Assembly: GCF_000191885.1 (NCBI RefSeq)
Contig: NZ_AEWI01000022.1
Coordinates: 1-64,000 of the forward strand
Origin: Anaerophaga thermohalophila DSM 12881
GTDB taxonomy: Bacteria; Bacteroidota; Bacteroidia; Bacteroidales; Marinilabiliaceae
Length of the DNA: 64,000 nucleotides
Reading direction: 5' to 3'
The notes below the pieces were generated by a model. It saw nothing but the letters and a program-made list of their open reading frames with translations. It did no database searches and was not told the origin of the DNA. Below, piece after piece: positions 62,467-64,000 of the stretch (within the stretch, counting starts at the first letter, position 1; the number at the start of each line of letters is the position of its first letter). A program made the translations under genes and the position numbers.

Positions 62467-64000
62467 ATGAAGTTGAAGAAACACAGACAAGAGTTAAATG
62501 TTATTGATAAGATGTTTGAGAAAAACATCCCAGGGGTTATTGCGACATTAATCGTTTGGGCGTTCATTCATTTCTCATTTCAATATCATTTCTTTTTAAA
62601 AGAACAGATAGCTTTATTTGCCTTCGACTCTCATCATATAACAAGTTATTTCTGGAAACCGGCTTTTTTTGCACGATTTTTAGGAGATTTCTTCAGCCAG
62701 TTTTTTTATCTAAGGGGAATGGCAGCAATAATTGTGTCAGTAAGCTTTTTGCTGATTTTTTTACTGACAAAGAAGGTGATTCAAATATTCTCCGGGAAAC
62801 CATTAAGTGGTTTTTATGCTGTTTTTCCCCCGGTTTTTGTTCTCCTCTTGATATTTAATGTAAATTCTGACCTTTCTTTTTTGATGTCTTATTTGTTGGC
62901 ACTGCTTTTATTATGGGGATATTTTTTATTACCCTTAAAATGGTGGCGACCGGTATTGCCAATTATTCTTTATCCTGCATTGTATGTTACTTTGGGTGGA
63001 GTTGTTATTCTGATTGGTTTTTTGGTTTTACTTTATGAATGGAAGCCTTTATCGGAAGACAAAATTACTGGCTTCCAGCTTAATAAAGGAAGAAAGATTT
63101 TATCTTTTTTAGGGGTCATTTTTTCAGCAGTAGTTCCTCTGTTATTTCGGCAGTATTATACAATTTCTGTTTTTCAGGCATATTTCTTTCCTTTTCAGAA
63201 CGAGCTTATTTCATTGTTTTGGATTATTATACCTTTCATTTCTTTGATTCTTTCTATCTTATTATTTGCGTTAAATAAAACATTTAAAAATAGGGCTGTA
63301 CAACTGTTCATTGCCTCTGTGTTTATTGCAATTATTTCTTTTGGTTTTCATTCCAATGTGAATCTTAGGATTGAGAAGCTTCTTGCTCTTGACTCTGAAT
63401 GGTATTTTGGGAATATTGACAAGATGTACGAGTTTGCAGAATATTATGATTACAAAAGTAGTGTAGGGGCTTATTATTGTAATTTGGCGCATTCAGCGAG
63501 GGGCGAACTTGCTGAAAAGTTCTTTAGCATCAATCAGACAGGTCCTAAAGGGTTGATTCTTCCTGTGAGTAATAAGGGCAGTTACTTGCCCATTATTTTT
63601 AGTAATGAGGTGTATTTTCATATCGGTGATGTCAATGCTTCTCAACATTCAGCACTACAGGGAATGATCTTTGCCCCAAATAATTATAGTTCAAGATTGT
63701 TAAGAAGATTAGTGCAAATCAATATAATTAACGGGGAATATAAAGTTGCAGAAAAATATTTAAGAATTCTTGAAACCACATTATTTCACAAGAAATGGGC
63801 AAAAAGATTGCTTGAAGTGCTCGATGACGAAAGCAGGATTTCTCGAATATCTTGGGTGAAAAAGAAAAGGCCGTTGATCCCCTCAAATGAAAATCTTCGT
63901 CGACCCAATGAACATATTAAGGCTTTAAAACTACTACTTGAGGAAAACCCAAAGAATCAGAAGGCATTACATTACAAATTGTGCTATCATCTCCTGAGTA
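62467..64000 (+). CDS. DUF6057-like membrane protein, second paralog (partial, runs off the window)
   Basis: I translated the frame from the ATG at 62467, directly after the TAA of the lipoprotein gene, and it stays open for 511 codons to the window end. It begins MKLKKHRQELNVID, has about nine membrane helices in the first 290 residues, then a hydrophilic helical-repeat region (for example KVAEKYLRILETTLFHKKWA and HIKALKLLLEENPKNQKAL, the latter TPR-like). Layout and several segments match the gene at 58950, so the two are paralogs flanking the heme-motif lipoprotein. The stop lies beyond the window. Confidence 0.75.
   Translation, partial: MKLKKHRQELNVIDKMFEKNIPGVIATLIVWAFIHFSFQYHFFLKEQIALFAFDSHHITSYFWKPAFFARFLGDFFSQFFYLRGMAAIIVSVSFLLIFLLTKKVIQIFSGKPLSGFYAVFPPVFVLLLIFNVNSDLSFLMSYLLALLLLWGYFLLPLKWWRPVLPIILYPALYVTLGGVVILIGFLVLLYEWKPLSEDKITGFQLNKGRKILSFLGVIFSAVVPLLFRQYYTISVFQAYFFPFQNELISLFWIIIPFISLILSILLFALNKTFKNRAVQLFIASVFIAIISFGFHSNVNLRIEKLLALDSEWYFGNIDKMYEFAEYYDYKSSVGAYYCNLAHSARGELAEKFFSINQTGPKGLILPVSNKGSYLPIIFSNEVYFHIGDVNASQHSALQGMIFAPNNYSSRLLRRLVQINIINGEYKVAEKYLRILETTLFHKKWAKRLLEVLDDESRISRISWVKKKRPLIPSNENLRRPNEHIKALKLLLEENPKNQKALHYKLCYHLLS

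Overview
The window reads as a chromosomal segment of a Bacteroidota bacterium, most likely a Bacteroidales/Marinilabiliales-like lineage; I cannot name a genus. The evidence is a SusC/SusD pair, a PorZ-like type IX secretion component, an F-ATP synthase cluster with a long AtpB and without atpD/atpC, promoter-like TAnnTTTG motifs, few Shine-Dalgarno sequences, and several families found mainly in this phylum (DUF4369, DUF6057-like, carboxypeptidase-regulatory-like proteins).

Layout. 1-12 kb, mostly minus strand: a truncated Tat-signal DUF362 protein, a Bax-like glucosaminidase overlapping a polysaccharide-deacetylase lipoprotein, two small exported proteins, a DUF3352-like/beta-propeller protein downstream of a PorZ-like protein, RdgB and a double universal stress protein. 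12-14.5 kb, plus strand: an adenylate cyclase fused to an HD domain, a bactofilin and a small membrane protein. 14.9-20.6 kb: atpB-E-F-H-A-G, with repeats sitting in several of the gaps. 21.6-25 kb: dnaG and a fused SpmA/SpmB-like protein. 25.3-50.5 kb: a very large signalling cluster. 50.8-58.2 kb: an AraC regulator divergent from SusC, SusD and a PKD-like surface lipoprotein. 58.2-64 kb: a DUF4369 lipoprotein, then two paralogous DUF6057-like membrane/repeat proteins flanking a TolB-like lipoprotein with a heme-c CxxCH motif. The second paralog runs off the window.

The 25-50 kb cluster is the most interesting part. A complete chemosensory set (MCP with a CheR-tether-like C-terminus, STAS, CheY, Hpt, CheA, two CheW, CheR, a CheD broken by a one-base frameshift, CheB) is followed by a second, modular set (a GAF/PAS sensor without output domain, CheR, a degenerate CheR, a stand-alone CheB esterase). 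A partner-switching module comes next (GAF/PAS-SpoIIE phosphatase, SiaB-like kinase, SiaC-like phosphoprotein), then a TerB-like/ABCG-type transporter and exported proteins. No flagellar or pilus genes are present, so this looks like an alternative-function chemosensory system whose output may pass through a SiaABC-type switch. A histidine-kinase-like gene in the middle has Asn in place of the phospho-accepting His.

The intergenic regions are full of short repeats. I recognise by eye four palindromic or MITE-like families (labelled A-D here) plus a simple-repeat family E. Family B ends in a sequence that contains ATGA, and at four genes that ATG is the apparent start codon. Family A supplies the stop codon of atpF. 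One nest shows B inserted in A. Coordinates of repeats come from visual alignment and are accurate to several bases only.
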